Part shown: in pieces, positions 22,431 to 35,000 of the stretch
How positions within the stretch are numbered: the stretch's first letter is position 1
Layout: each line of letters opens with the position of its first letter
Source of the DNA: Turnera subulata
Taxonomy: Eukaryota; Streptophyta; Magnoliopsida; Malpighiales; Passifloraceae
Direction of reading: 5' to 3'
Assembly (NCBI GenBank): GCA_028386065.3
Contig: JAKUCV010001313.1
Coordinates: forward strand, 62,001-126,000
DNA: 64,000 nucleotides
Program-made: the position numbers and the translations under genes
Notes under the pieces: generated by a model
What the model was told of the DNA's origin: nothing
The model's input: the letters and a program-made list of their open reading frames with translations, nothing else
The model's database searches: none

Positions 22431-24561
22431 TATATATATATATATATATACTACTACTCCTCCTATATATATCTGATTCCTTTAACCCTCCCAAATCTTC
22501 ACACTACTTCCATATATCTAGCCAGCTAGCTAGCTCGCTCCATGCAATGATATGCATCAATATCTATCTCTCTCTTTAATTTATTAGTAGCACCCGCTGC
22601 TCCCGGCCCGTTTCATTAACCTTGCCCAATGCGCATTGCTTGTTGTCTACCTGCCTGCCTAGTCATGCCCATTTTCTTTTATTTAATTACTCACACCCTT
22701 TCTTCTTCTTCTTCTTCTTCTTCTTCTTCTTCTTCTTCTTCTTCTTCTTCTTCTTCTTCTTCTTCTTCTTCTTCTTCTTCTTCTTCTTCTTCTTCTTCAT
22801 ATATTTGTGCTTCAATCAATTTGTGCCCGTCACTTGAGTTGAAATAAGACTGGGGTTCCATAAACTAGTCTAGCTAGGCAAATTGGTTTTTCTAGCTAGC
22901 TATTATTTATTATAGCTAGAGTTTGTGAGTTATTTATTTCTGGTGTTTCTCTGCCGCGGATCTGTATATTTTAATAGACAATGGGTTTGCTTTAGTTCAA
23001 GCGAAATGTTATTACTAATATTCTTTGTTAGATCAGTTCCGCTATATTATATATTTCTTCTTCTTCCGGACAAAGATTAATTAATCGGAAATAGCAGAGC
23101 CGTCATTCTAAGATTTTTCCCTCAAAATTAGTGAATGAATATTAAATTATATCCCACATATATATGCTATACTCCTGGATATTTTCCGGCCCATAACTTC
23201 GGATTCTTCAACTAGGAACTACACTAGTTTGATTCCCCGCCCGCCTCCAAGACTTTGCTAATGCAAAGAGTGCTATTAATTTAAAGGTGCATGTTTCTGC
23301 TCGCATTACATATTTGGAGAACTAGCTTGGTTTTAATTAGATGAGCAAGTTCTTAATTTATAGCCTAAGTGGTTCATTATGTATAATCTCCCAGAGGTAC
23401 AATTAAGATGATGGACCTCGTAGTAGTATAGTTGATGGTACTCAGTAGTGTACCTTTGGATTGTGTTATCTTTCCGCTCTGCCCGAGTCTTATGGCATAT
23501 ATCGGATCGGAGCGGAAAAAATCAGAAGAAGACGAAAGGGGGAGTCCATCCCACTTAAAAGAGACCTAATAAATATGCGACCACGATATTCGGTGCCACA
23601 TTGAATATGCTTGATCCAGGAAATACAATACTACTAGACACTAGTACTACCATTTAATGTGTTTTTGAGCCTTCCTTCCAGATGACAAATGTTTGGAGGG
23701 CATTGTGAGTGACAGTCTCAGTGATTGGAGGACAGGGCTTTGGCTCAGTGGGCTGTGCGTGCCCCTATGCATCCTGCAATTGGGCCCCCACCTCCCAAGA
23801 CTATGAAAATTGGAGTCCAAACTTCTTCGCTGCTAATGCTAAATCCAATTCCAAAATATTTTTTTTTTTTTCAAAAAAAAAAGGCATCAGTGGTGACATT
23901 GGTGTCATCATCGCCCCGTCGGTCCAGATCCCGGTTACATCCTAGCATTAGACCCTCCTCATAGGAGAGACCGCCCAATTTCAAAATATGGATTCAGCAT
24001 TAATAAACCATACATAGTTAGGCATTGCTGATACGCAAAACACAAACCATTTTGTCACTCATTCTTTCACCATCGGGCGTGAAGTCTTTGGTTGAAGTAA
24101 GTCAAACCCAAAGACCAACTGTAAACTGGAAAACAAACTACACCACCAAGTCCAACCATGCGAGATTTGACAAAAGTGTATCAGATAAAAACCGCAAAAT
24201 TCAAAACTGTTTACAAGTATACGTATGTGCTAATCTAGTCCATTACAACATACCATTCCTGCTACCATAATGAACAACTTATAATACAACTCAAAACTGC
24301 ACAGGCCGGCCGTCAGGTGAGGTGCCTTATATATGAGCAGAGATGCTGCAAGTACAAAGAATTATATCAGACCCGAAAAAAAAAAAAAGATCACGGTTCC
24401 AAAGTCCTTGCTCTGGTATTGACTTGTTAGCGCCCTTGTTGTATGGGCTCCAACGGATTCAATAGTTGACGGTTATCACCAGTACCCTACGCCTTGAGCA
24501 CTTGGGACGTCAACAAACCGTTTTGCAGAAGGTGAGTGCAAGGCCATAACCCTGTCCCCGT
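22431..24561. other. Spacer between convergent ZHD and RUS genes
   Basis: This contains the ZHD 3'UTR, a long (CTT)n array (listed separately), AT-rich DNA, and at its right end probably the RUS 3'UTR. Near 23735-23935 there are weak pol III A-box and B-box look-alikes (see findings). No coding exon is seen. Confidence 0.55.
22700..22798. repeat. (CTT)n microsatellite, about 33 units
   Basis: An uninterrupted run of CTT triplets of about 99 bases lies 270 bases after the ZHD stop, probably in or just beyond its 3'UTR. It is likely length-polymorphic. Confidence 0.95.
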
Positions 24562-27500
24562 TTAACTTGGTAGTATAAGCCTAGCTCGCCCAGGATTTAG
24601 TAGTGATTCCGACATCCTCCAACCCTAGACCACACAGTTCACATGTCAACAAGAGACGTACAATCATATTGGATACTTAGCCAGTACAGAATCAACCACC
24701 AACAACAAAATTCTTACAGAGGCTCACATACTAATATACTAGTACACGGGAGGAAATCACACACACCAAGCTATTAAGCTTCACTAACCTGTTCTGCCGC
24801 TTTATGTTTAAAAGGATCGTACAAGGTTGAGACCATCTTGCATGACTCGGCAATATGGGCCTCAAGATCAGCAGCCGAGAGATTATGTTTTGAATTACCA
24901 TACTCTCGCATCTTCCGTGATGGAGACTGACCGTTGTTTGACGAACGTATAAAATGCAAAAGCACATGAGCCTAAGACAGACCGTAGATACATGTCAAAA
25001 GACTTGCATGCATAAAGGAGACACCTTCCCGGCCACCGTGACAAATACAACACAAGGCGGTCGAAACAACTTACATGGAATGCAGCTTTTAGGATATCAT
25101 CCGACTTTGCCTGATCTTTGAACAGTGCATAAACTTTTTCCTTCGATGGGTTATACGTCACTATGTATCTTTCCCTCTGCCATCAATCAACAATACATGA
25201 TCACAGAACATACTGGCAAGAAGGAGGGAAATAAAGAAATAGAATTGCCGGATCCACGGTGGTACAGGAATGTATGTTAGCTCTCTGAAAGTAGCATACC
25301 TCAAAGAGAGGCTCGATGGCAAGATAGGCACTTGGATCCTGAAATGCATCTTTAAATCTTGGTCCTGCAAAAAAGTGAGAGAAAACTACTGAATAAACCA
25401 TTCTAGGAGTGGCTAATAAGAAAAATCATGTCCCTGCAAGTTTCTCCAGCAAAAAGAAGAGCTTATTGCATTATACCAAGTACAATGGGCCGTTCTTTCA
25501 ACCATGGAAAGCTGAATATACTTTCATTCTTATTCCCCTCTGGCAATGAGGGGACTCGGCCTGCATGGGGATATAATACAATTTGTATCAGAATAAAACC
25601 TAGTACTCATATTTCATATCTCATCAGAGCTTGTGGAACACTTCATTTAACCTGTTTTAAGAAAAGACTCCACAGCAACACTGAACCTTGCACGGTTCAG
25701 GGTATGCATTACCACAGATCTAACCTGGATCAAAACATGTCACGGATATGAGCGCAATTAACTTCAACATCGATCACCACTTGAAAGCAATTGCTAATGA
25801 AACAACAATATTAACGATTGTCTGATAAAACCTAACCTCCTGGTATGAGCTGAAAAGATATCCACAAGATAGTAATCCAAATGTGGTAACCAGGGACGGA
25901 TTTCTCTTTGAGATCATTATGCTCAGTCCCGTGCCCAGCTTCACAAAAAAGATACCAAGCATACATTTATTTCAGTGAAAAAACATATCACACAGTGAAG
26001 GTGTGAAGGCTTTTTGTTCAAAAGAAGAAACTGGAAGGTTTGACACAAGCATACCAAATCTGCAACATTGCTAACACATTCTCCCTTAGCGGTGACATCC
26101 CCGATGTTTTCTCCTTTGGCGAAGGCTTTGTAAATTGGTGTACGCGTTGATGTTGATGTTACAGCAGCAACATTCTAATGAGAGGCAATAAAGAATGTGA
26201 AGAACAGAGCCCCGGCATGCATATATAAGTCTGGAGGGGAAATAAAATCATACCTTCGCCACATTAGCGGCACAGGCAAGGGGAAGAAAAAGGTGTGGAA
26301 ACATTGAAGTTGCCAACTCCACCCCAGCTCCCAACTCCATGAGAAGATCACCGGCAAACCGGAGCTGTAATACCTTGCAAGTCAGCAGCATACAGGATGC
26401 ATCGAATGTCAAATATTCAGCAGGTCACCTAAAATATACCTGCTTTAGATCATAATCAAATTTATTTCCTTGCCGTGAATAGAGCATTTTTCCAACACGA
26501 CCAGCACCATCCTGCAAATGTAAGATAAGATGGTTTGAAACAAGTCACAAATGCCAGTGAACAGAGATGTTTCTTACAGTAAACAGACGAGAACTTGATC
26601 ATACTTGCACAGATCAGATGACAAGGTTGAAGTGATTACAAGTAAAATGTAGGCCGTACCTTTAGAATCCAATTGATGGCAATAGCCCCCGGGATAGACT
26701 TGCTTTTAGAAACACCAACAGAGTTCAAAAGGGTTTTGGTGGTGAAGACACCCATTGCTCCTCCGAAGAAGTGCTAATACAAAAAGGCATTAAATTAAGG
26801 GAATGGTTAGAAGAGAAGAAAAAGAAAAAGTTGATAGGATGATATTCAAATATGAATATTAAGGGTAGATATTCGAGGATGAGATTGCTGGAAACAAAAG
26901 GGAATACCACACCTTAAGAGCTCTCCAAGTCATGTAAGGCACATAAGATGGGGTAACACTATCGGGGAAGCCTTCAGGCACCACATAGGATCGGATGAAG
27001 GCGACCAATTCCTACACCGAAGGAAATAGAGCAAAACAGCAGGGGATTGAGACAGTAGGTAAGTGAAGATGTAAAATGGGAAAATAAGCACATTAGAGAA
27101 GGCAGAGGGCGGGGCATGCAAACAAATTGATGAAGTGAAAGCGCCATTGATGGGTAGTAGTCCCTCCGCAGACAGACAAACGGAGAGGAGAAATTGGCAT
27201 CGAAGCTTTTTTTTTTTTAATAATAAATAAATAAATAAAAAGGAATAGAAATGAAATGGTAAGGGAGAAGGGGGAGAGAGAGGGATGTACGTGAATGGGG
27301 GGCTGAGGGGAGTGCAAGCTGAGGGCTCGGATGGAATTCTTCTTGAAGTTGCCAAGGGAGTCGGTTTGGGCGACGTACTTCCATCTGCGGCCGTCGATTT
27401 CCTCGCAGCAGAGGAGGCTGAGGCTGAGGCTGGAATCCAGGAATTGGCGGTCTTCCAGGATCCCCAAACTGGGGGAAGGCGGCTGGGGATCCGGGGGAGG

Positions 27501-27638
27501 AGCGGAGGCGAGGTTGGCGCTAATGCGGAGGGTCTCCCGGACGAGGAGGCGGGGATCTGGGGAAGGGGCCGGGGGGACGGTGATGGTGTGAGCCACGGAG
27601 CCATTGCCCCCTGATTGCTTCATATTGATGGGAGACAT
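24562..27638 (-). CDS. ROOT UVB SENSITIVE (RUS) family protein, DUF647
   Basis: RUS proteins are needed for seedling tolerance of low UV-B, vitamin B6-linked signalling and other developmental steps; several are plastid-associated, and their biochemical activity is not established. Exons, in transcription order: 27638-27291, 27011-26913, 26773-26660, 26511-26440, 26364-26254, 26174-26055, 25938-25837, 25724-25652, 25560-25477, 25364-25300, 25176-25075, 24971-24789, 24624-24562. They give 511 residues with no frame break. Conserved DUF647 blocks include SYVPYMTWRALKHFFGGAMG, LFLPLACAANVAKNVAAV, NPSLVTTFGLLSCGYL and HTLNRARFSVAVESFLKTGR. The C-terminus AESCKMVSTLY...SLLNPGRARL resembles the RUS4/RUS6 branch, but I cannot decide between them. 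The start ATG at 27636-27638 is chosen because it precedes family-like sequence without an in-frame stop. Confidence 0.9.
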
Positions 27639-28309
27639 TCCTCCTCCTCCTTCTTCCTCTGTTCTGCTCTGTTCTTGACTTTTTGGGGTGGGGGGGGGGG
27701 GGAAGAAAGAAAGAAAGAAGAAGAAAGAGGGGGAAGGAAGGAAGGAAATGTAGTATGCTGCTGCAGTGCAGCCTAGCCTACTTAGTAGTAGTAGTAGTGA
27801 TTAGGGAGGGATTTATTATTATTAGGACTAATTTACTAGCTAGTTAGGAGTGGCAGCACTCCGCAACATCTATGGATTGGCTGCTATTAATTACTACTAA
27901 GTACTCTCCCCCACAACAACTGCTGATTCTGATTGATAGATACACAGATTAGATAGTAGAAAGGAGGAAAAGAAGTAAAAGAAAGGAAAAAAGAATTGAG
28001 ATTTGAGAGAGGGAGGAGGAGAATGGCCGAATTCTCCTTATTATAAGTATTGAGAGAGAAGGGAAGAGGAGAGCAGAGCAGAGCAGAGCGAGCGAGGAAG
28101 AGGAAGCACGCTTTGGGATTAACGGAGGTAATATGGTAATGAGACTATGAGAGAGCAGAGCAAAGCAAATGCCCCTCGCTTTTCTGCTTGTGCCTTCATT
28201 CATTAGACGTTAATCCCCCAATTTCTTTTTTTAATTATGTGATGTTAATAATTTTTGTGTTTAAAATTCTTAAATCATAGTACTTACTACTTAGTACTAA
28301 GAAGAGGGG

Positions 28310-28336
28310 AAAAAAAAAAAAAAAAAAAAAAAAAAA
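28310..28336. repeat. Poly(A) tract, 27 bases
   Basis: A pure A run upstream of the RUS gene. Nothing recognisable precedes it as a retroposon body, so it is listed only as a homopolymer. Confidence 0.9.
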
Positions 28337-31012
28337 GAGTCCTCCCTCTCCCTCCATGCCATGGTGCGCTGTGGTGTCTTCTTTGGCGGTCTTTATTATA
28401 ATATGATATTAATGAGGAGGAGGAGGGCAGGTGGCCTACACCAACAGTTTCTTCTTCTCTTCTTTGTGTGTGTGTCTGTGTCTGTGTCTGTGTCCGTCCA
28501 ATTGGCATTGTCCCTCTTTTCTCTCTCTCTTTTTTTTTTTTTATTTTTTGTCATCATTTTAAGTCATAATCGGAGAATTCTATGTTTGGGGTTTAGGGTT
28601 TGGTGTTTGCCTGTTACGTACGTACACGCTCTGACACTTACCTCTGTTTGCGACTGTTTTTTCATTTTCATCGCCCACCCTCACCCTCTCTCCCCCTCCC
28701 AATACTAAGAAAACAACCAAGTGTATATAAAGGAAAAAAAAAAAAAAAAAAAAGAAGCACGCTGTTTTTGTGCTCTCAGAAATAGATTTTTTTTTTTTTT
28801 TGGGTCAATCAACTCTATTAATTATTTAATCATCACAATAACAGTCACAGCCCACATGGTCCATATTGGTGGGCTGATCTTCATCTTCTGCCACGCTGAA
28901 ACCGCCACCCAACCCCAAAATAACAACGACACCTTCCGGCTCTCCCCCCCTCAGTCAGTTAATGTTAATGTAGGTGGTTAGTTAACCCCCCCTCCTGCCT
29001 CCGGGCCTCCTTCACATCGCATGATTCACATCTGCTTCTTCGTGGACTATTATTAGTATTATCAGTTATTCCAACCAACCCAACCTTCAATCAAATCCCT
29101 TCTTTACGTGTTGGTATTAACTCCTTTTTTTTATCAAAAAAAATCCTTTTCCCCCTGCCTGTCTTTCCCATCTGTGATTGTTCCTTCTTCCATGACTAAA
29201 ATTAATTCCACGTGTGCTTTCCTCATACTACATACATTGACCCAAAACCAAAACACACACATATACTAATATCTTTCCTTCTTTTCTTTTTCTTGTTTAA
29301 TCCCTCTCTCATGGCGAAACTGAAAGAAGCAAAAGGGGAAATCCCGCAACCTCATTTTACTTCTTTTTTTTTTAAAAAAAAAAAAAATTCAACTTCTCTT
29401 TCCCAATTATCTTTCATTATTTCCCAAATTTTCCTGACGACATGCATCCATCCACCCACCCCAGCAGGGGGCCCGATCTGGCTGCTCCTTTAATTTGAGT
29501 GGCTTCTTTAATTACACCCACCTCGAAATCGTTTCTCACGTGTTATGTCTCTAAATACCACCAAAAACCACGCACACTAAAGTATATACATATAAAAAAA
29601 AAATGCAACAACTATTTATTCCTACAAAAACAATGAAAATAAAATGAGAAGCTAATGTAAGAAAAGCATTAATCCAATGCTCTTATTCCTACACTTTCTT
29701 CTCTTTTTTTTTTTAATATTGTATTTGTACACAAAAATTTATATGATCTGTAGTTTAATTCGCACTAACTTATTTGTAGGGTTGAAATTTATCTTCCAAC
29801 TAATGTAAAAAAAAAAATTAAAAGGGTAGAGAAAAGAGAGAAAGAGAACATATCGCCAATATTCTATTTATAAGAAATCAATGCGTCTTTTAAATTAAAA
29901 AAAAATTTAAGGAATGAGAAAAAGGTTAAATCCATTTTCCTTTAACGGATGTTAAATCTATATATGAATAGAGGTTGTGTTTGTTTATTTTTTATTGTAC
30001 TATTTTATAAAAGAGATTGAGAAGTATACCAATTTATTTCTGTTGGGAGGAGTATATGAAATGCCAGATGTAACTATCATTTCATTAAGCAACTTGTAAA
30101 TCACATACACTGTAACTTGTACTTAGAAAGACAAAACTAACACGAAAATAACACTAGTAATAAAAGCTTAGGTTGACATCTGAAATCAAGTAAAAGGACA
30201 AATAAATTGGGAGTTGTTGCCCCGAACATATCGATCAGCTCCATAGGTTTGAATAGCTTGATGAATAGGATTGATATAACTCAATAAATTTGTAATGGAA
30301 ATCGAAACAAGAAAGCTTAAATATTCATGAAAATAAAGACTCTATTGATTTAGAATTCTCTTTTACAGCAAGGGAAAAGAGGTGCATTGGCTACTATTAC
30401 TTTTTTATACCTTCTTCCACACGTGTTCCTCATCCTAATCGTCGTTCTCATCTACCTCGTCTAAGGGCCCTCGTCACCTTACTTTTCCTCTATTCGTGCA
30501 TACAGTTGTCTTATATAACTATCTCCCATTTGCGGCTCTTCGACAGTCTTCTAAAACCTCTATCCCTCTGGGTTGAATTTAATTTATCATATGAGTTTCC
30601 CGTATTAGGCCTGATATTTCCAATGACGTGGGCTCGACCATATCAAGGATGACAATGATAAAATAAAATAGACTGTAGATTGGAATGCGAATGAAAAAAG
30701 AATGACTGATAAAATAATACAAAGTACAAACAAAGATATATAAATGCCAATAATACGATGTTTGTAATATTGGTATTACCTAATCACCAAATATGGTATG
30801 TAATATAGAAATTAAAGCCGCCTAGAGTTGTGTACACGGCAAAAAAAAAAAAGAAAAAAAAATAGTCTCCACCTTAGAGGCAACATGAGTTAAAAAAAAA
30901 AAAAAATGTATGTATATTGATAAGAGCAAGACTATCTCTAAATGTTCGTGATAATTAATGTTGGAATCTCGAGTATCGACTGAAATTGAATAATACAATG
31001 ATATGGATAGAT

Positions 31013-31131
31013 GAAACAAATTGGGGGAGGAATGAAACAGACAATGTTAGTGGGCTAGTAATTCCAAGAAGAAACAAATTTGGGGAGGAATGAAACAACG
31101 GACAATGTTAGTGGGCTAGTAATTCCAAGAA
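31013..31131. repeat. 58-bp imperfect tandem duplication
   Basis: A unit beginning GAAACAAATT and containing GGGGAGGAATGAAACA and ACAATGTTAGTGGGCTAGTA occurs at 31013-31070 and again from 31071. The second copy has small insertions (an extra CG before GACAATG). Confidence 0.9.
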
Positions 31132-31559
31132 AAAAGCTGGTTGGTTTGGTTTGGATATATCTATATATTATAGGGAGGTCAGGTGATGATGGATGGTTTT
31201 ATAAAAGAATTGTTTGTTGTTTGTGACATTGATAATGATATTGGGAGGGAGAGAGAGGGAGAGGGAGAGGGGGGGAAGTAACATGCATTTGTCTCCGAAA
31301 TCGGAGTAAGTTATTTGTTGTTGTCGGTGTTAGAGAAGGAGGAGGAGGAGGAGGAGACGATGGAGATTTGGCTAAAATAGGGGTGCCACGGCGGCAGCAG
31401 GGGAGGGTAACAAAACAAACAAAAAGCGCAGATTCACTTTGTCAGCTCAGCCTCAGCCTCAGCCACATAAAATACTAAATAAAGAAGAGAACAAAAGCCC
31501 ATCCCCGTCCGTCCATCCCATCCCATCCCATCCCATCCATCCTCCTGGCTCAATCTCAG

Positions 31560-31610
31560 TGGGCCACGAATCCAAAGCCTCATAATTTGGCCCAATCTCT
31601 GCAATGGGCT
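31560..31610 (+). promoter_or_regulatory. Clustered TGGGCC/GGCCCA/TGGGCT motifs upstream of CLPX
   Basis: TGGGCC at 31560-31565, GGCCCA at 31589-31594 and TGGGCT at 31605-31610 lie about 460-510 bases before the CLPX ATG. Site II-type motifs are typical of promoters for nuclear-encoded mitochondrial and housekeeping proteins. The distance is long for a proximal element, so the assignment is tentative. Confidence 0.35.
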
Positions 31611-31915
31611 TATTACATCTATCTTGTCCACTTATAGTTAGTTACTTAATAGTTACAGGGGGGAAAGAAAAGAAAAAACACTCATCGTTGCAGCCTTCTC
31701 AAGCAGCAGCAGCACACTGCAATGCAAACACATCGGCTTGTTACAAATGCTAGCTAGCTCCTCGTTCGTTTATATACAAAGCTAATAAACTCTCATCTTC
31801 TTCTTGTTTCTAATGAGAGAGTAATAATCAGTTGTTCATGCTCTCAAAATTGGCCGCTGATAATACCATTCACAGCAACACATTCACGGATTTTGTGATC
31901 TTTTTTCTTTTAAGT

Positions 31916-31916
<1 letters not shown>

Positions 31917-31980
<64 letters not shown>
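31917..31980. repeat. Poly(T) tract, 64 bases
   Basis: A run of 64 T ends 91 bases before the CLPX ATG, probably in its promoter or leader. Homopolymers this long are prone to length error. Confidence 0.9.
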
Positions 31981-31981
<1 letters not shown>

Positions 31982-32071
31982 TGTTTAGGTGAGTGAGTTA
32001 CACTAGCGAGTAAAACCACCAATGTCCAATTCCAATTCATTTTGAAATTTTGGTAACACAACACAACACAG

Positions 32072-35000
32072 ATGTTGTTATCATCATCCCTCGTCAGGCG
32101 CACCACCAAACCGATCGCCTCCGCCACAGCTCTCCACCACTTACTGCGAAGTCGACCGCAGCCCTCCTCCACGACCACAATCCCCCCATCCACCACCACA
32201 CCCCAAATCCAATGGCCTTGGGGGTTTGTGCGACCAGTTACGATGATGAGTGGCGGAGGAGGAGAGTATGATACCATAAGGGCACAAGTGAACTGCCCAA
32301 GATGCAGCTCCGAGATGCCGGTCCTCTTCTCGAACCGGCCCTTGTCCCTGACGGGGAGGGAGGAAGGGGTATACCAGGCCCTCAACATGTGCCCTTCCTG
32401 CAGGACCGCCTTCTACTTCAGGCCCTTCAAGCTCCACCCCACCTTACACGGCTCTTTCGTGGAGCTTGGCAGGGTCAAGGACTCATCCTCCGGAGGAGGA
32501 GGATTAGCCGGAATAACCCCCCACAAACCCTCCCCCTCTCCCTCTCCCACGCCAAACCACCATACACTTACAGATTCAACCTCCACCTCCACCTCCCCGG
32601 ACGAGTCAAACCTCCCCACCCCCAAGCAGATTTCCAGAGCTCTTGATGACTTTGTCATTGGCCAGGATCACGCTAAGAAGGTCCCCCTTTCTATCCTCTT
32701 CTTCTTCTTCTTCTTCTTCTTTAAATTTATTCATTTATTATTAACACAGTGCCCCTAGCCTTCCTTATTCTTTTTTATTTTGATTCCTTTTCTTCTTCTT
32801 TTTCTTTTTTTTTTTTTATGCCACAGGTGCTTTCCGTTGCAGTTTACAATCACTACAAACGGATTTTTCATGGCCCCCAACACCCACTCCCAGAGTCAGT
32901 CTTCCTCATTTCCATTCCCTTTTGCTTTGCTTTAGTTCTTTATTTATTTATCTGGCTTCTTCTGTGTGCCAGGCCTGGATTGTGCTGGAGTTTTGCTCAT
33001 GATGACTCCGACTTTGTCGAGTTGGAGAAGAGCAATGTGCTGCTGATGGGTCCTACTGGCTCGGGTATCCCATTCTTTTTTCTCTTTTTTCCATGCCTGA
33101 ATCTGCTATCCTATAACCACTCCCATCATCTCATCCTCCTAATTTTTTACCTTGACCATAAGGATAGGGAAGACGTTACTTGCAAAGATACTAGCTCGCA
33201 TTGTGGATGTGCCCTTCGTCATTGCCGATGCCACCTCACTCACCCAGGCAACTTCCCTCCCCCTCCATTCTTCTTCCTCTATTTTCCCCCTCCTATCAGA
33301 GCTTTATCCATTTTACCACCTGCATCAGACTCACTCCTTTCTTCTTATTTCCCTCCAGGCTGGCTATGTTGGCGAGGATGTGGAATCAATATTGTATAAG
33401 CTACTTGTGGTATCATTTTTTGTACTTCTATTCTATTCCCTCTTCCAACATGCATATCTCATAACTAAACCATTCACCTCTGTTCTAACCTCCCGCTTTA
33501 CTCTGCCATGCAATTTCCCTGCTTCTTCCTGCGACTTGCTTATCACCACTCAAGGATACTGTGTCCCTCTACCCTTTTCTTTTCCTTTATATCTTTTTTA
33601 GTTTCTGCCTCCTCTGCACCAATGGCTTCATTTTGTTCAATATTTAGATGCCAAACTAGCCTCCTCTCCTTTTGTTTCAATATGGAGGTGTATTCTTCCT
33701 TGTTTCTTCATTAAATATTTAGATGCCAAACCTGACATGCATTGCTTATTCGTGCCTCGCATCAATCCATGTGACTTTAACTGCATTCATCCATTGCCAC
33801 TATAAACTTTTTACCTTATATACTTGTCAGTCTCCCACAGCTTTCAAGTTTCTGTTGTCTTCCCATCTTAGCTACCATATTTTCTGAATCTCATCTTACA
33901 ATTCAGGCAGCTGAATTCAATGTACAAGCAGCTGAGCGAGGGATTGTCTACATTGACGAAGTTGATAAAATAACTAAGAAGGTTTTTGTGATCTCTGATC
34001 TTATTATGAACTTTAAATTGTATATATGAGGCATAGCTTCCGATAAATGCTTCAGTTTTCATGCAGGATAAGTCTGATAGAACAGTAGATGCATCTGGTG
34101 AGGGTGTCCAACAGGCACTGCTGAAAATGCTGGAAGGGACCGTGAGTGAATTGACACAACTTTGTTCCTCATTTCATGTTTGATGCATGAACTCTGGGTG
34201 TATTTTGATCTTCTAATAAATCCAGTGCAATTCTGAGATGCACGATTTTAAGCTTTGAATGTCTCTCCCTTGTTATGTATGGCTGAATTTTTTTCCTACA
34301 TCAGGTAGTAAGTGTCCCCCTTCCTGATAAAGGACCTGGGAGGCATCATCGTGATGATACAGTTCAGGTAACAAAAGCAATTCTACTCTGTGTTATGAGT
34401 TTTTCTATTTACATGCACAATCTTTTCATCAACCATATAAATTTTTTGAATCTGGTACTTTTCGACTTGGCAACTTATGGCAAATATGCCTTTGAGGAAC
34501 TTGGGAATAAGGGTGCATTTTTTTAGTGGTTCACACATTTTCTTGTATCCTTTCGTGTAACTTTAGTTGATTAAAAATATTAGCATGTGACTGGTATTGT
34601 GATGTTTCTATCTTGTGGAATTTATGAAGCGGTTGATTTTTGCAGATTGATACAAAAGACATCCTTTTCATTTGCGGGGGAGCATTTGTTGGTTTAGAGA
34701 AAACCATTTCAGAAAGGTTTGACATCTCCGTGGATGTTGTATGTTTATATAATTTGTTTGCCTGATGCTAATGTTCAACTCCTTTCTCTTTATAGACGTC
34801 AAGATGCTTCTATTGGCTTTGGAGCACCTGTTCGTGCGAGTATGAGGACGAGTGGAATGACTAATGCTGTTGTGACATCATCGTTATTGGGAGCTGTGAG
34901 AACTAAAACCAAGCCTACCTTAAGAAAGTGAAATCATTCAGTTGCAATGTTGTACCTTTTAGACCCCTTGTTGATGTAACATGAGTTATTGTTGAATTTA

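Larger units (their letters stand above)
27639..32071. other. 4.4-kb divergent intergenic region (RUS and CLPX upstream regions)
   Basis: This lies between two genes reading away from each other. The left side is the RUS leader and promoter, with a G run near 27686-27702 and poly(A) at 28310-28336. The middle is AT-rich with no exon. The right side holds a 58-bp tandem duplication (31013-31131), GGCCCA-type promoter motifs and a 64-base poly(T), each listed separately. Confidence 0.6.

Noticed and set aside
22622..22847. Open frames with long Phe or Ser runs after the ZHD gene
   Set aside because: They are translations of the (CTT)n microsatellite.
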